In this document: one piece after another, positions 18,543-26,662 of the stretch
Numbering within the stretch: position 1 is the first letter of the stretch
Layout of the letters: the number at the start of each line of letters is the position of its first letter
Origin: Clostridioides difficile_D
GTDB taxonomy: Bacteria; Bacillota; Clostridia; Peptostreptococcales; Peptostreptococcaceae
Reading direction: 5' to 3'
NCBI GenBank assembly: GCA_945861085.1
Contig: OX244046.1
Span: forward strand, 3,906,001 to 3,970,000
DNA: 64,000 bases
Made by a program: the position numbers and the translations under genes
The notes under the pieces: generated by a model
What the model was told of the DNA's origin: nothing
The model's database searches: none
What the model saw: the letters and a program-made list of their open reading frames with translations, nothing else

Positions 18543-19043
18543 TTAAGCACCTTGTTGGTCCATTACAGTATTATCTATAAGAACTATATATAAAACTTCA
18601 TTATTTATTTTTGTACTATCTGTTAACTCAGTATTAAGGGTTCCATCTCTATATATTTTCTTTTTCCCTAAGTCACTCAATAATTTTGCTGATTGTGCTT
18701 CTGTTAATGTAACTCCATCACCATCTTCACCTATCTGTAATACTAATTTATTACCAACTTTAATCAATTCATATTTTCCACCTATATCTGCTTTATCAGG
18801 AAGAGATTCCATATAGCTCTCTAAAGTATCTAAATCTCCAGTAGGTATCTTATTAGTATCTGAATAATAAGATAATGCTGCACTCTTAACTGAACTATAA
18901 TCAGACTCAACACTTGCTACCTTAGCCTTATTTATATTACTAAATAAAGCTGGAACTGCCACTACTGCTAATATACCTATAATTGCAATTACTACCAATA
19001 ATTCCACTAAAGTGAAACCTTTTTTATTCTTTTTTAACTTCAT
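18543..19043 (-). CDS. pilA1: Major type IV pilin PilA1
   Basis: 166 aa prepilin. The leader MKLKKNKKG is cut before FTLVELLVVIAIIGILAVVA, with Glu5 of the mature chain; the helix continues to about residue 60 and an ectodomain of about 100 residues follows, with no cysteine pair. GAGGGGG lies 8 bases before the ATG. Its mRNA begins about 280 bases upstream with a c-di-GMP-II riboswitch, so pilin synthesis rises with c-di-GMP. A terminator follows the gene. Confidence 0.96.
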   Translation of the reverse strand: MKLKKNKKGFTLVELLVVIAIIGILAVVAVPALFSNINKAKVASVESDYSSVKSAALSYYSDTNKIPTGDLDTLESYMESLPDKADIGGKYELIKVGNKLVLQIGEDGDGVTLTEAQSAKLLSDLGKKKIYRDGTLNTELTDSTKINNEVLYIVLIDNTVMDQQGA

Positions 19044-19162
19044 TTTTATTCCCCCTCAATTTTTAATTAATATTTATTTATAATATATCTGGTTAAAAAT
19101 CTAAGTAAAATTATTTACACGTACTAACCAGATTTATTTCTAGCATATAACCATTTTTAAAC

Positions 19163-19212
19163 AAAAAAAACTATGAAAATAGAAGTATCTATAAATAAAT
19201 ACAATTTCATAG
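19163..19212 (-). terminator. Riboswitch-controlled terminator of pilA1
   Basis: Minus-strand CTATGAAAT pairs with TTTTCATAG to form the stem, followed by eight Ts. The 5' arm begins with CTAT, the same bases that close stem P1 of the upstream aptamer, so folding of the aptamer and of this hairpin exclude each other: a genetic ON switch. Confidence 0.85.
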
Positions 19213-19282
19213 CCGGTTGCACCACTAACTCAATATGTTCCAAGGTGCCCACATCACAGAACATACATCAACGTTTCTATTT
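19208..19282 (-). ncRNA. Class II cyclic-di-GMP riboswitch aptamer
   Basis: Minus-strand sequence carries the conserved elements of the c-di-GMP-II class: GAAACGTTGATG at the 5' side, GGGCAC (19245-19250), then TTGAGTTAGTGGTGCAACCGGC (19212-19232; split as GAGTTAGTGG plus TGCAACCGGC). This follows the pattern of the characterised Clostridium acetobutylicum aptamer. It lies between the pilA1 promoter and the terminator at 19163-19212. A c-di-GMP-II switch upstream of the C. difficile major pilin gene is established knowledge; the sequence here agrees. Confidence 0.95.
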
Positions 19283-19334
19283 TATTAAATTCAGAATAAT
19301 ATATAACTCATAATAGAGATACATATCCACATAT

Positions 19335-19363
19335 ATTATATAATAGTTACCACATTTTAGCAA
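19335..19363 (-). promoter_or_regulatory. Sigma-A promoter of the pilA1 transcript
   Basis: Minus strand TTGCTA, 17-base spacer, TATAAT (-10 at 19335-19340, -35 at 19358-19363). Placement gives a transcript that starts about 45 bases before the riboswitch aptamer. Confidence 0.75.
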
Positions 19364-19439
19364 CACATGTTATATTATTTATATATACCAAAAATTTATA
19401 TATTGAAACATGATTTCTAAAAATAACTATACTCCACAA

Positions 19440-19490
19440 AAAGAAACATCTCCCTACAATTATCATATATCGTAAGGAGATATTTATAAA
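19440..19490 (-). terminator. Terminator of the upstream RNA unit
   Basis: Minus strand ATCTCCTTAC and GTAGGGAGAT pair over 10 bp (one G-U) with a 14-base loop, then GTTTCTTTTTG. It ends a transcript from the promoter at 19882-19910, before the pilA1 promoter. Confidence 0.8.
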
Positions 19491-19811
19491 TTATCATTTA
19501 GTTTTATCATTGTCATTTCCATCCTTTGCTAGTATTTATTTGAAAGCTAAAAGCTATTACAATATAGTATTTTATAAAATCATCTATTATAAACATTCTG
19601 TCTCTTACAGTTATGATTCAGCCACAATCACTATATAAATGAAACTCTTCATTTACAGATATGCTTATTGTGCAAAATTACTTTCTTTACAGTAACTTTA
19701 TATAATCCAGAACCCTCTCACAAACACTAAAGATATAGAATAGATACTATTTTCAATTCTTATAAATAAACTTTCAATAGATTTTTATATTCATCTTAGA
19801 TTGCGACTGAA

Positions 19812-19850
19812 TCACTTAATTATTAGGGGTTCATCTTCTATCCTTCCCAT
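19812..19850 (-). CDS. Possible 12-aa leader peptide
   Basis: Minus-strand ATG at 19850 begins MGRIEDEPLIIK and stops at TGA (19812-19814). AAAGAGGTG lies 6-7 bases upstream, a good ribosome site for this genome. The stop codon overlaps the 5' arm of the long-range stem (19799-19813), so translation could melt that structure. The peptide has no residue repeat suggesting amino-acid attenuation. It could be a chance ORF. Confidence 0.4.
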   Translation of the reverse strand: MGRIEDEPLIIK

Positions 19851-19881
19851 TGGAAACACCTCTTTCTTTATTTATATTTAT

Positions 19882-19910
19882 ATAATACTACATAATCTGA
19901 ATTTTTTCAA
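19882..19910 (-). promoter_or_regulatory. Sigma-A promoter of the candidate RNA
   Basis: Minus strand TTGAAA (19905-19910), 17-base spacer, TATTAT (19882-19887). Start of transcription is expected near 19875, about 25 bases before the 12-codon ORF. Confidence 0.7.
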
Positions 19911-20074
19911 CACTTTTTTGTAATTTTTTTTATATTCATAATATTATAAATTTTATGTATTTTATTGAATCTCTTTTTTCTTAACTATAAATAAATTTTA
20001 AACCATAATCTTTGTTTAAAATTACATCTATATTTATAAAAAATAAAAAATAACTATCTATAAATTCAAATACT

Positions 20075-20117
20075 AAAAAAGAGTTGATTAAAAGGTTTGT
20101 ATCCTTTTAAACAACTC
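20075..20117 (-). terminator. Terminator downstream of prs
   Basis: Minus strand GAGTTG-TTTAAAAGG and CCTTTTAA-CAACTC form a long stem with a short loop, then TTTTTTAG. It closes the glmU-prs transcript before the pilus region. Confidence 0.85.
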
Positions 20118-20133
20118 CTATAAATCTAATAAA

Positions 20134-21084
20134 TTAGAATAATTTGCTTACTGATTCGTTAGAGAATATCATTCTTATAGCATCACCAAATAAAGGAGCT
20201 ACAGTTTTTATCTTTATCTTATCTATTCTTTTCTCTTCAGGAAGTTGTATAGTATCAAGAACTATTAACTCACTTATCTCTGAATTAGCAATTCTTTCAA
20301 TAGCTGGTCCTGATAATACACCATGAGTACAACAAGCGTAAACATCCTTTGCTCCAAACTCTTTAAGTGCATTTGCAGCATTAACTATTGTTCCTGCTGT
20401 GTCTATCATATCGTCTAATAGTATAACATTTTTACCTTTAACATCACCTATTAAATTCATAACTTCACATACATTAGCTTTTGGTCTTCTCTTATCTATT
20501 ATAGCTATTGGAACTTCTCCATTTAAAGTATTAGCAAATTTTCTTGATCTAGTAACACTTCCTAAGTCAGGAGATACTACTACTAAATCTTCTATTTTCT
20601 TTTCATTGAAATAATTTGCTAATATCGTTCCACCTAGTAAGTGGTCTAATGGTATATCAAAGTATCCTTGTATTTGAGCTGCATGTAAATCCATTGTTAA
20701 TACTCTGTCTGCTCCAGCAGCAGTTATTAAATTTGCAACTAATTTAGCAGTGATTGGATCTCTTGCCTTAGCCTTTCTATCTTGTCTTGCGTATCCATAG
20801 TAAGGAATAACTGCTGTTATTCTTCCTGCTGATGCTCTCTTTAACGCATCAATTAAGATTAATAACTCCATTAAGTTATCATTCACTGGACTATTAGTAG
20901 ATTGCACTACAAACACATCACAACCTCTTACTGTTTCATTCATGTTTACACATATTTCACCATCACTAAATGTACCTACTTCACAATCTAACACTGATAC
21001 ACCTATATAGTCAGCTATTTTCTGTGCTAACTCTTTCGATGAATTACCTGCAATAATTTTAATCTCGCTTCCGCTAGTATTCAT
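20134..21084 (-). CDS. prs: Ribose-phosphate pyrophosphokinase
   Basis: 316 aa, normal length. It makes PRPP from ribose 5-phosphate and ATP for purine, pyrimidine, NAD, His and Trp synthesis. Visible are the class I signature in VLTMDLHAAQIQGYF, the flexible-loop region RSRKFAN and the PRPP-binding loop VILLDDMIDTAGTI. AGGAGGG lies 7-8 bases before the ATG. It follows glmU with a 94-base gap, the ancestral order of Firmicutes. Its product PRPP is also the ligand class of PurR, encoded nearby. Confidence 0.97.
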   Translation of the reverse strand: MNTSGSEIKIIAGNSSKELAQKIADYIGVSVLDCEVGTFSDGEICVNMNETVRGCDVFVVQSTNSPVNDNLMELLILIDALKRASAGRITAVIPYYGYARQDRKAKARDPITAKLVANLITAAGADRVLTMDLHAAQIQGYFDIPLDHLLGGTILANYFNEKKIEDLVVVSPDLGSVTRSRKFANTLNGEVPIAIIDKRRPKANVCEVMNLIGDVKGKNVILLDDMIDTAGTIVNAANALKEFGAKDVYACCTHGVLSGPAIERIANSEISELIVLDTIQLPEEKRIDKIKIKTVAPLFGDAIRMIFSNESVSKLF

Positions 21085-21178
21085 TTATGTAACCCTCCTG
21101 AAAATTTTAAAATACTAATGAATATAATTTATAATAATTTCGAGCTAAATTTTTTAGCCAAAATAATAAACTACATAA

Positions 21179-22558
21179 CTACTTACTTTGGTCGTCTTTT
21201 TGATTCTTCTTTTCTACCCAGCCTTCTTTAATAACTTGTCTTTCTCTAGCTATTGCCAAAGCTCCATCTGGGACATCATGTGTTATTGTTGAACCTGTTG
21301 CTATATATCCTTTTTCTTCCACAACTACTGGAGCAACTAAATTAGAATTTGAACCTATAAATGCATTATCTTTTACTATTGATTTAAATTTATTTTTACC
21401 ATCATAGTTTACAAAGACTACTCCACATCCAATATTTACATTTTTACCAACATGTGCATCTCCTATATAAGAAAGGTGAGATGCTTTTGAACCATCTTCT
21501 ATAATAGCATTTTTTACTTCTACAAAATCACCTATTTTCACATTGTTTCCTAAGTTACTCTTTGGTCTTAGATATGCATATGGACCAACAGTAGTATTTT
21601 CTCCAACTTTACTATCAATTATAGTTGAATTTTTTACTTCTGTACCATCACCTATTTCTGAATTTGTTATAAATGAATTCATTCCAATTATACAGTCTGA
21701 ACCTATCTTTGTTTTTCCTTGTAACATAACACCTGGATATATTATAGTATCATTACCTATCACAACATCAGATTCTATATAGGTAGAGTTAGTGTCTATT
21801 ATAGTCACTCCATTTACCATGTGAGATTCATTTATTCTTCTTCTCATAATCTCTTCAGCCTTTGATAATTCTACTCTTGAGTTAACACCCATAAGTTCTT
21901 CAATAGTTGAACCTGCAAATGCACCCACTTTTAATCCTTTATCTCTCATTATTTTAGCAGTATCAGTTAAATAATATTCGCCTTGTGCATTGTTATTATT
22001 TAGCAAATCTAAAGCTTCTCTAAGACTTTTTCCATTGAAACAATAAATTCCAGAGTTTATCTCACTTATCATTTTTTCTTCTGAATTTGCATCTTTTTGT
22101 TCTACTATTTTAAGGAGGTCGCCCTTCTTATCTCTTATTATTCTACCATAACCTGTTGGATTTCCAACTCTTGTTGTAAGAACTGTGGCATGATATTTAT
22201 TTTCTATATGATATTCAAATAGTTTCTTTAGTGTCTCTTCCTTTATAAGTGGAGTATCTCCACAAAGTACAACAATTGTATCTTCATCATTAATATATTC
22301 TTTAGCCATCTTTACAGCATGTCCTGTTCCAAGTTGTTCTGTTTGCATGGCTATTATAGTTTCTTCTGCAAGTTTTTCTTTTACTACATCAGCTTCATGT
22401 CCCAAAATCACAACAGTATCTCTTACACCTGATTTTTTTGAAACATCTATAATATGGTTGACCATTTCTTTTCCGCATACTTTATGTATAACTTTTGGGT
22501 ATTTAGACTTCATTCTTGTTCCTTTGCCAGCAGCAAGGATTATAGCTTTAAAGTTCAT
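21179..22558 (-). CDS. glmU: Bifunctional GlmU (UDP-GlcNAc synthesis)
   Basis: 459 aa, matching the family (456 in B. subtilis). The N-terminal uridyltransferase carries LAAGKGTRMKSKYPKVIHKV and LCGDTPLI; the C-terminal half is a left-handed beta-helix of hexapeptide repeats (IGxDxxI type) with acetyltransferase residues around SHLSYIGDAHVG and NIGCGVVFVNYDGKNK. It makes UDP-N-acetylglucosamine for peptidoglycan. The start is the ATG at 22558 with GGAGTG 5 bases upstream; a longer frame extends 19 codons upstream but lacks a ribosome site. Confidence 0.97.
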   Translation of the reverse strand: MNFKAIILAAGKGTRMKSKYPKVIHKVCGKEMVNHIIDVSKKSGVRDTVVILGHEADVVKEKLAEETIIAMQTEQLGTGHAVKMAKEYINDEDTIVVLCGDTPLIKEETLKKLFEYHIENKYHATVLTTRVGNPTGYGRIIRDKKGDLLKIVEQKDANSEEKMISEINSGIYCFNGKSLREALDLLNNNNAQGEYYLTDTAKIMRDKGLKVGAFAGSTIEELMGVNSRVELSKAEEIMRRRINESHMVNGVTIIDTNSTYIESDVVIGNDTIIYPGVMLQGKTKIGSDCIIGMNSFITNSEIGDGTEVKNSTIIDSKVGENTTVGPYAYLRPKSNLGNNVKIGDFVEVKNAIIEDGSKASHLSYIGDAHVGKNVNIGCGVVFVNYDGKNKFKSIVKDNAFIGSNSNLVAPVVVEEKGYIATGSTITHDVPDGALAIARERQVIKEGWVEKKNQKDDQSK

Positions 22559-22723
22559 TGATACACTCCATTCAATCAAATTTAATTTTATTCGTATTAT
22601 TCTCTCAATCAACATACATTATAATACATTTATTTAACAATTTGTATACAACATATACATTATCACTAATAATATAGCACTTTTTTACTAAAAAGTACAT
22701 ATTTTAATAGAAATTCTACATTT

Positions 22724-22748
22724 AAAAAGAGCCTAAATGTTCGGGCTC
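22724..22748 (-). terminator. Terminator after spoVG
   Basis: Minus strand AGAGCC and GGCTCT stem with a 10-base loop, then TTTTTAAATG. It lies just beyond the spoVG stop. Confidence 0.7.
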
Positions 22749-22770
22749 TCTCCATTATATATATTTATTG

Positions 22771-23049
22771 TTATTCAGCAGCTACTTCCCATTGAACTAA
22801 TGCTTCATGATATGCTTGTAAAACTGCATCTTCCAAAACTTGTCTCATTTCTGCATTTATTGGATGAGCTATATCCCTGAAATTACCTTCGCCTACTTTT
22901 CTGCTAGGCATTGCTATAAATAGGCCATTATGGCCTTCTATAACTTTTATATCATGTACTACAAACAAATTATCGAAAGTTATTGAAACTATGCATTTCA
23001 TCTTACCTTCTTCTGTTAATTTTCTTACTCTTACGTCAGTTATCTTCAT
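22771..23049 (-). CDS. spoVG: Septation/stage V regulator SpoVG
   Basis: 92 aa, typical SpoVG length. The conserved core is visible: MKITDVRVRKL, FVVHDIKVIEG, GLFIAMPSRKVG and RDIAHPI. A nucleic-acid-binding global regulator in Firmicutes, first found through sporulation defects. GGGGGATATTTTGGT precedes the ATG. A sigma-H promoter candidate lies about 90-120 bases upstream, agreeing with B. subtilis control. The order purR-spoVG-glmU-prs is conserved. Confidence 0.97.
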   Translation of the reverse strand: MKITDVRVRKLTEEGKMKCIVSITFDNLFVVHDIKVIEGHNGLFIAMPSRKVGEGNFRDIAHPINAEMRQVLEDAVLQAYHEALVQWEVAAE

Positions 23050-23138
23050 ACCAAAATATCCCCCTTTGATTTTGACAGAAATTAATTTATATTAAAATTA
23101 TTATCGCTGGAATAAATTAATATAAACTGTTTTTTAAA

Positions 23139-23166
23139 TAATTCTATGAGCAACTAGGGATATCCT
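23139..23166 (-). promoter_or_regulatory. Candidate sigma-H promoter of spoVG
   Basis: Minus strand AGGATAT (23160-23166) then, after 12 bases plus AT, AGAATTA (23139-23145). This fits the sigma-H pattern AGGAWWW-N11/12-RNNGAATWW and aligns with the known B. subtilis spoVG promoter. Confidence 0.6.
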
Positions 23167-23202
23167 CTTTTTATTTTTACATATTTTTCTAAATATTTTT
23201 TA

Positions 23203-24081
23203 TTAATCTTCATCTATCTCAAATTCAAATTCTGAATCTTCTTCTTCATCTAAATCTTCATTTCTATATTCATCTTTAAAAGTCTTTAAGTTTGGCTCTA
23301 CTACTATTTTATCCCCATTAACATCCAACTGAATTAATGAAATATAATCTTTTACCATTTTTTCAGAAGGATTAGTTGTAGATATGAATACTCCAGTACC
23401 TATAACCTCTGCACCAAATTCATTCATAAGGTCTACCATTCCTTTTATAGTACCTCCACCCCTCATAAAGTCATCTATAATTATAACTTTGCTATCTGGT
23501 TTAAGAGCTTTTCTTGGTAAACTCATACTTTCAACCTTAGAGCTGTTTCCACTCACATATGTCATACTAAGGGTAGGACCTTCTGACACTTTTATATCTT
23601 TTCTTATTATAACTAGAGGTAAATTCATAGCTTTTGCAGTCATAAGTGCCATAGGTATACCTTTTGTTTCCATTGTCACAACATAATCTGCATCCACATA
23701 CTCAATATTTGATGCAAATATCTTTCCTATCTTAGCAGCTATTGTAGGGTCATAAATTAAGTCAATCAAATATAAAAAACCACCAGATAATATTCTAGAC
23801 TTGTCACATATTTTTTCACATAATTCCATTAAGAACTCTGCATTTTCTGCTATAGAAGTTTTAGGTATATATTTTACTCCTCCTGCTGCTCCTGAGATAG
23901 TTATAACTTTACCTAAATGTAGCTTTTCAAATACATTCTTCACAACTAATAAATCTTCACTTATTGTTGATTTTGCTGCATTAAATTGATTCGTAAAATA
24001 ACTTAATGTATATATTTTATTTGGATTATCGGACAGTATTTTGACTATTGCTCCAATTCTCTCTGTTCTTTTAAATTTCAT
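23203..24081 (-). CDS. purR: Purine operon repressor PurR
   Basis: 292 aa (285 in B. subtilis). Residues about 1-75 are a winged-helix DNA-binding domain (KFKRTERIGAIVKIL, FTNQFNAAKSTISEDL); residues 80-270 are a type I phosphoribosyltransferase fold with the PRPP loop VIIIDDFMRGGGTIKGM. In the Gram-positive PurR family PRPP is the inducer and the protein represses pur genes. The C-terminus is a strongly acidic tail (about 20 residues, mostly Glu/Asp). AGGAGG precedes the ATG. Promoter region shared with divergent murC. Confidence 0.95.
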   Translation of the reverse strand: MKFKRTERIGAIVKILSDNPNKIYTLSYFTNQFNAAKSTISEDLLVVKNVFEKLHLGKVITISGAAGGVKYIPKTSIAENAEFLMELCEKICDKSRILSGGFLYLIDLIYDPTIAAKIGKIFASNIEYVDADYVVTMETKGIPMALMTAKAMNLPLVIIRKDIKVSEGPTLSMTYVSGNSSKVESMSLPRKALKPDSKVIIIDDFMRGGGTIKGMVDLMNEFGAEVIGTGVFISTTNPSEKMVKDYISLIQLDVNGDKIVVEPNLKTFKDEYRNEDLDEEEDSEFEFEIDED

Positions 24082-24145
24082 TACTATTTCCTCCTACAAG
24101 TACCTTTATATAACGTTAAACTAACTAATGCATAACAATCCTTAT

Positions 24146-24250
24146 TGTGGTATAATATTACTTATGTTTTATTATATTCAAAAATAAAATACATATAATA
24201 TTATATGCATATTAATTATAAAATATTGAACATTATATTATTATACCACA
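24146..24250. promoter_or_regulatory. Mirrored -10 elements between purR and murC
   Basis: A perfect 12-bp inverted pair: TGTGGTATAATA at 24146-24157 on the plus strand and the same word on the minus strand at 24239-24250. Each arm holds an extended -10 (TGGTATAAT), one pointing to murC, one to purR, with poor -35 boxes. The two predicted transcripts would overlap for about 80 bases. Confidence 0.55.
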
Positions 24251-24299
24251 GAAATAGTTCATATTGTAGGACTTAATTAAAAAGAAAGGTGGTTTTATT

Positions 24300-25652
24300 A
24301 TGAATATACACTTTATAGGAATTGGCGGCATCAGCATGAGTGCATTAGCTGAAATATGTATCAATAAAGGTTATCAAGTTTCAGGTTCGGATTCAAACGA
24401 ATCATATCTATTAGACAAACTTAGGGACCAAGGGGCAACTATCTATATCGGTCAGAAAAAAGAGAATATATCAGATAATGTAAATATGGTTGTTTATACA
24501 GCAGCAGTTCACCCAGATAACGAAGAACTTATAGCTGCTAAAGAAAAAAATAAATTAGTAATGAACAGGGCAACTTTTTTAGGCCAAATTATGAGAGAAT
24601 ATAAAAATTCTATAGCAGTTTCTGGAACACATGGAAAAACTTCTACAACCTCTATGTTGTCTACAATCTTTGAATATGCAGACTTAGACCCAACTATACT
24701 AGTTGGTGGTAACTTAAGTATGATAGGTGGTAATGTTAAGATAGGTAATTCTGACCACTTTATAACTGAAGCATGTGAATATGTAGATAGTTTTCTTAAT
24801 TTTAATCCAAAAATATCTATAGTTTTAAATGTTGAGGAAGACCATCTTGATTATTTCTCTGGAATAGATGAAATCAAGGCTTCTTTTAACAAATTTGGTA
24901 AGCTATTACCCCCAGAAGGTTATTTTATAATAAATGGCGATGATGAAAATGTTGATGACATATTGTATGATGTTAAAGCTACTATTATAAAATATGGTAG
25001 GGATTCTGATAATGATGCTATAATAAAAGATATTCACTTCGACAATAGCGGTCATGGAATATTTAAAATAGAATATCAAGGAAAAGATTTAGGAGAATTT
25101 GAACTTTCTGTATATGGTCTTCATAACATATACAATGCTTCTTCTGCTATAATGGCAGCTCTTGTTTCTGGTATTGATTTAGAGACTATAAGAAAAAATA
25201 TAAAAATCTATAAAGGTGTAGGAAGAAGATTTGAAGCTAAAGGACATTATAATAATGCTTTAGTAATAGATGATTATGCGCATCATCCAACTGAGCTAAA
25301 AGCTACTTTGGCTGCTGCTAAAAAATTAAAAAAATCTACTTTATGGTGCGTCTTCCAACCACATACTTACACTAGAACAAAATCTCTTTTGGGTGAATTC
25401 TCAGAAGCATTCTATGCAGCTGATAAAGTTATCATAACAGATATATATGCTGCTAGAGAAAATGACCCAGGAGATATACATTCTAAAGACTTGGTTGAAA
25501 AGTTATATCAAAACAACGTAGATGCTATCTATATAAAAGAATTTGAAGATATAGTAAAATATTTACGTGAAAATGTTAATGACAATGATTTGGTAATAAC
25601 TGCTGGTGCTGGTCCAATTTATAAAGTTGCAGACTTGTTGGTTGAAAAATAA
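24300..25652 (+). CDS. murC: UDP-N-acetylmuramate--L-alanine ligase
   Basis: 450 aa Mur ligase. N-terminal Rossmann-like domain begins NIHFIGIGGISMSALAEI; the ATP loop is SGTHGKTSTTSML; the central domain contains EACEYVDSFLNF and NVEEDHLDYF; the C-terminal domain has DDYAHHPTELKATL. It adds L-Ala to UDP-MurNAc in the cytoplasm. GAAAGGTGG precedes the ATG. It is one of only three genes on the plus strand and stands alone: upstream is divergent purR, downstream a MITE-like repeat. Confidence 0.97.
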   Translation: MNIHFIGIGGISMSALAEICINKGYQVSGSDSNESYLLDKLRDQGATIYIGQKKENISDNVNMVVYTAAVHPDNEELIAAKEKNKLVMNRATFLGQIMREYKNSIAVSGTHGKTSTTSMLSTIFEYADLDPTILVGGNLSMIGGNVKIGNSDHFITEACEYVDSFLNFNPKISIVLNVEEDHLDYFSGIDEIKASFNKFGKLLPPEGYFIINGDDENVDDILYDVKATIIKYGRDSDNDAIIKDIHFDNSGHGIFKIEYQGKDLGEFELSVYGLHNIYNASSAIMAALVSGIDLETIRKNIKIYKGVGRRFEAKGHYNNALVIDDYAHHPTELKATLAAAKKLKKSTLWCVFQPHTYTRTKSLLGEFSEAFYAADKVIITDIYAARENDPGDIHSKDLVEKLYQNNVDAIYIKEFEDIVKYLRENVNDNDLVITAGAGPIYKVADLLVEK

Positions 25653-25671
25653 TATAAAATAATTTAGAGGC

Positions 25672-25779
25672 TGTCTCAAAATAGAGATAAGCCTCTTTTT
25701 CATCGTTAAAATGATGAAAATATATTTGATTTCATACAAAAAAGAGTGCCTCATAAACTAAAAAATTCATTTTGAGACA
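25672..25779. mobile_element. MITE-like repeat, copy 1
   Basis: 108 bp bounded by an 11-bp perfect terminal inverted repeat TGTCTCAAAAT (25672-25682 and 25769-25779). A second 108-bp copy with about nine substitutions lies at 42736-42843. There is no coding capacity. The TGTCTCAAA end resembles the tips of some IS families (for example IS1182-like), suggesting mobilisation by a transposase elsewhere. It sits 20 bases after the murC stop and may double as its terminator. Confidence 0.7.
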
Positions 25780-25795
25780 ACTCCTTCTTAAAATC

Positions 25796-26593
25796 TTATT
25801 TCTTTCCAATTTCAAATATCTCATTTTTAAGGTAATCAAACAAACTTGTATGAACCTCATAGTAAGATACATTTTTCTTAGAAGTAACTTTTACATAATC
25901 TTTTCCCATTGTATCAACTTTTACAGCAAAATTATCACCTTTTATGTTTATAGTAAAGTTATAGTCACTTCTTTCCTTACTTTTCTCAGGTTGAACTTTT
26001 CCTACAACCCTTTTTGAAATCATCTTATGTGCTAAATCATCAAACTTCCATCTATGAACTTTTTTAGTTTCTTTTCCATAAGTTATAGTTACCCCTTTCC
26101 AATCTTTATAGTGACTTAAAAGGTCAAACGAAGTATATATACTCTCATCTAAAAGTTTCTTAAAAGCATTCTTAGAATCAACTGGAACTTTATAATATTC
26201 TTCTTTATTTACAGTATACACTCTAAAGAAGTTAAGGTCGGTAGAAAATTTAACTCCATCATCAGAATATCCTTCATAAACTGCTTCATAAGAAGAAGTA
26301 GTATTTCTTACTTTCTTAAAATCTGAGAAAAATAACTTTATTTCATCCCACATATCTTCTTCAATTTTTATGTTTTCTATATTTTTGTCTGATATATAAA
26401 CCTTCTTCTTCTCTTTTATTTGAGTCATTAAAGACCTATTATCTTCTTCTTCTTTTTCTACCTTCTTCGGAATTTCACTTTTATCCTTTTCCATATTTAT
26501 TCCTATTCTAAAGGATATAAAGTATATTATAAAGAAAACAACTACTCCTATTAATATTGCAGCTTTTTTCTTTAGCTTTCTTTTCTTACTCAT
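25796..26593 (-). CDS. Membrane-anchored protein of unknown function
   Basis: 265 aa that I do not recognise. A very basic start (MSKKRKLKKK) is followed by one TM (about residues 11-32) and a Lys/Glu-rich linker, then a predicted extracellular alpha/beta domain of about 200 residues with no cysteine. The topology suggests a type II membrane protein facing the wall. AGGGGTGG precedes the ATG. Its neighbours (CDF exporter upstream, MITE downstream) give no functional hint. Confidence 0.75.
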   Translation of the reverse strand: MSKKRKLKKKAAILIGVVVFFIIYFISFRIGINMEKDKSEIPKKVEKEEEDNRSLMTQIKEKKKVYISDKNIENIKIEEDMWDEIKLFFSDFKKVRNTTSSYEAVYEGYSDDGVKFSTDLNFFRVYTVNKEEYYKVPVDSKNAFKKLLDESIYTSFDLLSHYKDWKGVTITYGKETKKVHRWKFDDLAHKMISKRVVGKVQPEKSKERSDYNFTINIKGDNFAVKVDTMGKDYVKVTSKKNVSYYEVHTSLFDYLKNEIFEIGKK

Positions 26594-26662
26594 TTAACCA
26601 CCCCTAGAGTTTATAATCATAAAACAATTATATAACTTTTTACACTTTTTTTTAAGGTTTAA

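Larger units (their letters stand above)
19440..19875 (-). ncRNA. Candidate structured RNA upstream of pilA1
   Basis: A self-contained unit of about 430 nt: sigma-A promoter (19882-19910), 12-codon ORF with ribosome site, then a long-range stem in which minus-strand bases at 19799-19813 pair with those at 19615-19629 over 15 consecutive positions (two G-U). Inside this 200-nt domain are further hairpins, for example TAAATGAA/TTCATTTA. An intrinsic terminator closes the unit. It does not show the hallmarks of RNase P, tmRNA or SRP RNA. I do not recognise the family. Confidence 0.6.

Noticed and set aside
19440..19875. Idea that the structured RNA is RNase P, tmRNA, SRP or 6S RNA
   Set aside because: The conserved RNase P core, a tmRNA tag and acceptor stem, and the SRP tip are not seen. 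6S cannot be excluded fully, but the 430-nt length, internal ORF and helix layout do not fit it.
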